Assembly: GCA_947478965.1 (NCBI GenBank) | Contig: CANJXW010000019.1 | Coordinates: 1-7,660 of the forward strand | Length of the DNA stretch: 7,660 bases | DNA from: Candidatus Nanopelagicaceae bacterium | GTDB taxonomy: Bacteria; Actinomycetota; Actinomycetes; Nanopelagicales; Nanopelagicaceae | Direction of reading: 5' to 3' | Translations under genes and position numbers: made by a program | Shown here: positions 6,013 to 7,660 of the stretch, in pieces | Numbering within the stretch: the stretch's first letter is position 1 | How the letters are laid out: every line of letters starts with the position of its first letter | The notes under the pieces: model-generated | The model's database searches: none | Told to the model about the DNA's origin: nothing | What the model saw: the letters and a program-made list of their open reading frames with translations, nothing else

Positions 6013-7431
6013 ATGCGTACACAGTTACATATTGATGGCCAATGGGTCGATGGCAACGGCACTTTAGATGTGATCGATCCGAGCGATGGTTCTGTCATCG
6101 CCAAGGTAGCAACTGCAGGTGAGGCTGAATGCGACGCCGCCCTAGATGCTGCCCACCGCGCCAGCGTTTCATGGGCCAAAACGGCGCCACGTGTTCGATC
6201 TGAGATTTTACGTAAAGCATTTGAAATCATGACAGCTGAGAGCGATAACCTTGCAGGGTTGATTTCGAAGGAGAACGGCAAGGCTTTCTCTGATGCAAAG
6301 GGTGAAGTTGCCTACGCGGCAGAATTCTTCCGTTGGTTTGCAGAAGAGACAGTTCGAGTAGCGGGCGATTTCCGAATGGCTCCAAGTGGGGACAAGCGAA
6401 TCATCGTCACCCACCAACCAATTGGCGTCTCAATACTTATTACTCCATGGAACTTCCCTGCTGGCATGGCCACTCGCAAGATTGGTCCAGCCATCGCCGC
6501 AGGTTGCACGATGATTCTCAAGCCCGCAGGTGAGACGCCGCTGACGGCGCTCGCCATCGTGGATATTCTCGAGCGAGCAGGGCTTCCAAAAGGCGTTCTG
6601 AATGTGATTCTTCCAGTTCCATCTGGTCCTGCCATTAGCAAGATGCTCCACGATAAGCGAGTAAAAAATCTCTCTTTCACAGGATCAACAGAGGTTGGTC
6701 GAATTCTACTTCGTGAAGCAACAGATCAAGTCATCCGCTGTTCTATGGAACTTGGCGGCAACGCACCGTTTGTTGTCTTTGGCGACGCAGATGTTTCAGA
6801 AGCTGTAAAAGGTTTGATGGTTGCAAAGATGCGCAATGGTGGAGCTGCATGTACTGCTGCTAATCGTATTTATGTACAGCGTCCGATTGCTGAAAAATTC
6901 ATGGCAGAATTTTCAAAAGCGATGAGCGATCTAGTAATGGGAACCGGCATGGATACAGGCGTTCAACTTGGTGCAAGTGTCTCTGTTAAAGAGCGCAATA
7001 AGATCGCAGAGCTTGTTGACCAATCCGTTGCAGAAGGCGGCAAAGTAATGACGGGTGGCAAAACTCCTGATGGTCCAGGTGCCTTCTATCCAGCAACAGT
7101 TCTCGAAGTCGCGAAAGATAACCCGATCTTGCTCAATGAAATCTTTGGACCAGTCGCACCTGTCGTCATCTTTGATACCGAAGAAGAAGGTATCGCCTTG
7201 GCAAATGACAGCGATTTTGGCTTGATTAGCTATGTTTATTCAGGTGATCTCCGCCGTGGAATCCGCGTCGCGGAGGCGATGGAATCCGGAATGGTTGCAA
7301 TCAACCGCGGAGTTGTCTCTGATCCTGCAGCTCCGTTTGGTGGCGTAAAGCAGAGTGGCCTTGGCCGCGAAGGCGGCTTTGATGGGATCCACGAATTCTT
7401 AGAAACTAAATACATCGGAGTTGAGATTTAA
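6013..7431 (+). CDS. gabD: NAD(P)+-dependent succinate-semialdehyde dehydrogenase (GabD family)
   Basis: The 472-residue protein has the full aldehyde dehydrogenase set: PWNFP (145-149, Asn147 stabilising the oxyanion), ILKPAGETP (168-176, Lys170 for the cofactor), FTGSTEVGR (222-230), general base Glu246 in MELGGNAPF, nucleophile Cys280 in RNGGAACTAANR, and NEIFGP (375-380). Overall wording and the ending VSDPAAPFGGVKQSGLGREGG (435-455) to EFLETKYIGVEI are closest to GabD, which oxidises succinate semialdehyde to succinate in GABA and related degradation. Length agrees with the family. The start gives the usual MRTQLHIDGQWVDG opening and is probably leaderless. No GABA aminotransferase or GABA permease lies in the window; the divergent neighbour is a KimA-like permease, so the physiological substrate is inferred. 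Another semialdehyde, for example glutarate semialdehyde, is possible. Only one cysteine lies in the active-site loop. Confidence 0.92.
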   Translation: MRTQLHIDGQWVDGNGTLDVIDPSDGSVIAKVATAGEAECDAALDAAHRASVSWAKTAPRVRSEILRKAFEIMTAESDNLAGLISKENGKAFSDAKGEVAYAAEFFRWFAEETVRVAGDFRMAPSGDKRIIVTHQPIGVSILITPWNFPAGMATRKIGPAIAAGCTMILKPAGETPLTALAIVDILERAGLPKGVLNVILPVPSGPAISKMLHDKRVKNLSFTGSTEVGRILLREATDQVIRCSMELGGNAPFVVFGDADVSEAVKGLMVAKMRNGGAACTAANRIYVQRPIAEKFMAEFSKAMSDLVMGTGMDTGVQLGASVSVKERNKIAELVDQSVAEGGKVMTGGKTPDGPGAFYPATVLEVAKDNPILLNEIFGPVAPVVIFDTEEEGIALANDSDFGLISYVYSGDLRRGIRVAEAMESGMVAINRGVVSDPAAPFGGVKQSGLGREGGFDGIHEFLETKYIGVEI

Positions 7432-7475
7432 TTTATTTCATTCAAGGGTGCCTAGGGTTAATCCATCAATTGAGT

Positions 7476-7481
7476 TAAAGT
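7476..7481 (+). promoter_or_regulatory. -10 box TAAAGT of the last gene, leaderless start likely
   Basis: TAAAGT matches TANNNT and ends 6 nt before the ATG at 7488, the same geometry as at 6001-6006. The small palindrome TCAATTGA (7466-7473) lies just upstream. No ribosome-binding sequence precedes the ATG, and no -35 is recognisable. Confidence 0.45.
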
Positions 7482-7487
7482 CTGCGC

Positions 7488-7660
7488 ATGCAATTTGATT
7501 TCATTCTCGTCGGGAATGTCGATGGAATTTTATCGAACCTTCCAAAGGCGCTGAAATCATCAGGCTTTAGTCTTCTCGTTATCGGTGCGTCCGGTATGCC
7601 AATGATCAAAAGCCCGTGGATAGATTCCTCAATTGTGTTGTCAAGTAATATGCAGGAGTC
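7488..7660 (+). CDS. Unrecognised protein, N-terminal 57 residues (3' end outside the window)
   Basis: The frame from ATG 7488 is open to the window end and begins MQFDFILVGNVDG. It continues with an alternating strand/helix pattern: a strand-like FDFILVGN (3-10), a helix-like ILSNLPKALKSSG (14-26), a strand SLLVIGASGMP (28-38) and another strand-like SIVLSS (48-53). This suggests a Rossmann-like or pre-ATP-grasp N-terminus, where a small loop after the first strand is followed by a helix and a second hydrophobic strand. That is a guess from pattern only, and I do not recognise the family. It lies 56 nt after the dehydrogenase on the same strand, with its own candidate -10 box, so it may be transcribed separately. 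No signal peptide or membrane segment is seen in the available part. Confidence 0.6.
   Translation, partial: MQFDFILVGNVDGILSNLPKALKSSGFSLLVIGASGMPMIKSPWIDSSIVLSSNMQE

Noticed and set aside
6312..6680. A 122-codon minus-strand open frame inside the aldehyde dehydrogenase
   Set aside because: It mirrors conserved dehydrogenase motifs in antisense, has no family resemblance and has no start context.
7432..7487. Terminator after the aldehyde dehydrogenase
   Set aside because: The 56-nt gap contains only the short palindromes CCTAGG and TCAATTGA and no GC-rich stem with a T-tract.
1..7660. Signs of horizontal transfer or a mobile or defence island
   Set aside because: There is no transposase, integrase, direct-repeat pair or abrupt composition change by eye. 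All identified genes are ordinary metabolic, transport or tRNA-modification genes with similar stop usage.

Overview
The window looks like compact, ordinary chromosome from a low-GC, streamlined actinobacterium. The pairing of tadA with a tRNA-adenosine-deaminase-associated protein is, as I recall, an actinobacterial hallmark. The malic enzyme has the ACT-domain form common in Streptomyces and relatives, and the OB-fold tail of the transporter resembles a small actinobacterial protein. GC looks a little under half by eye, all six visible stop codons are TAA, and gene spacing is nearly zero. This fits a freshwater planktonic lineage (acI / Nanopelagicales), but that is inference from style and not a database match.

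Layout. (1) Positions 1-2605, minus strand: a tight three-gene unit transcribed upp -> ACT-domain malic enzyme -> DedA membrane protein. Gene spacing is 0 nt and then a 1-nt overlap; dedA runs off the left edge close to its expected end. (2) Positions 2640-3595, plus strand: a divergent pair, a very acidic TadA-associated protein followed by tadA (A34-to-I34 tRNA deaminase). (3) Positions 3602-5953, minus strand: a 783-residue KimA-type APC potassium transporter with a GTG start and an unexpected C-terminal OB-fold domain. It converges on tadA with 6 nt between the stops. (4) Positions 6013-7431, plus strand: a GabD-type succinate-semialdehyde dehydrogenase, divergent from the transporter across a 59-nt intergenic region holding an inverted repeat. 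(5) Positions 7488-7660, plus strand: the first 57 codons of an unrecognised gene.

The genes do not form one pathway. They cover pyrimidine salvage (upp), malate-to-pyruvate flux, lipid-carrier or membrane homeostasis (DedA), wobble-base modification (tadA pair), potassium or amino-acid transport, and succinate-semialdehyde oxidation. I see no mobile element, CRISPR array, RNA gene or convincing terminator, and no gene-free stretch over 60 nt.

I found no wholly new multi-gene system. The points most worth a second look are the transporter/OB-fold fusion, a probable ATT start codon for tadA with a well-placed Shine-Dalgarno sequence, and TANNNT -10 boxes placed 6-7 nt before three start codons, which suggests leaderless mRNAs.
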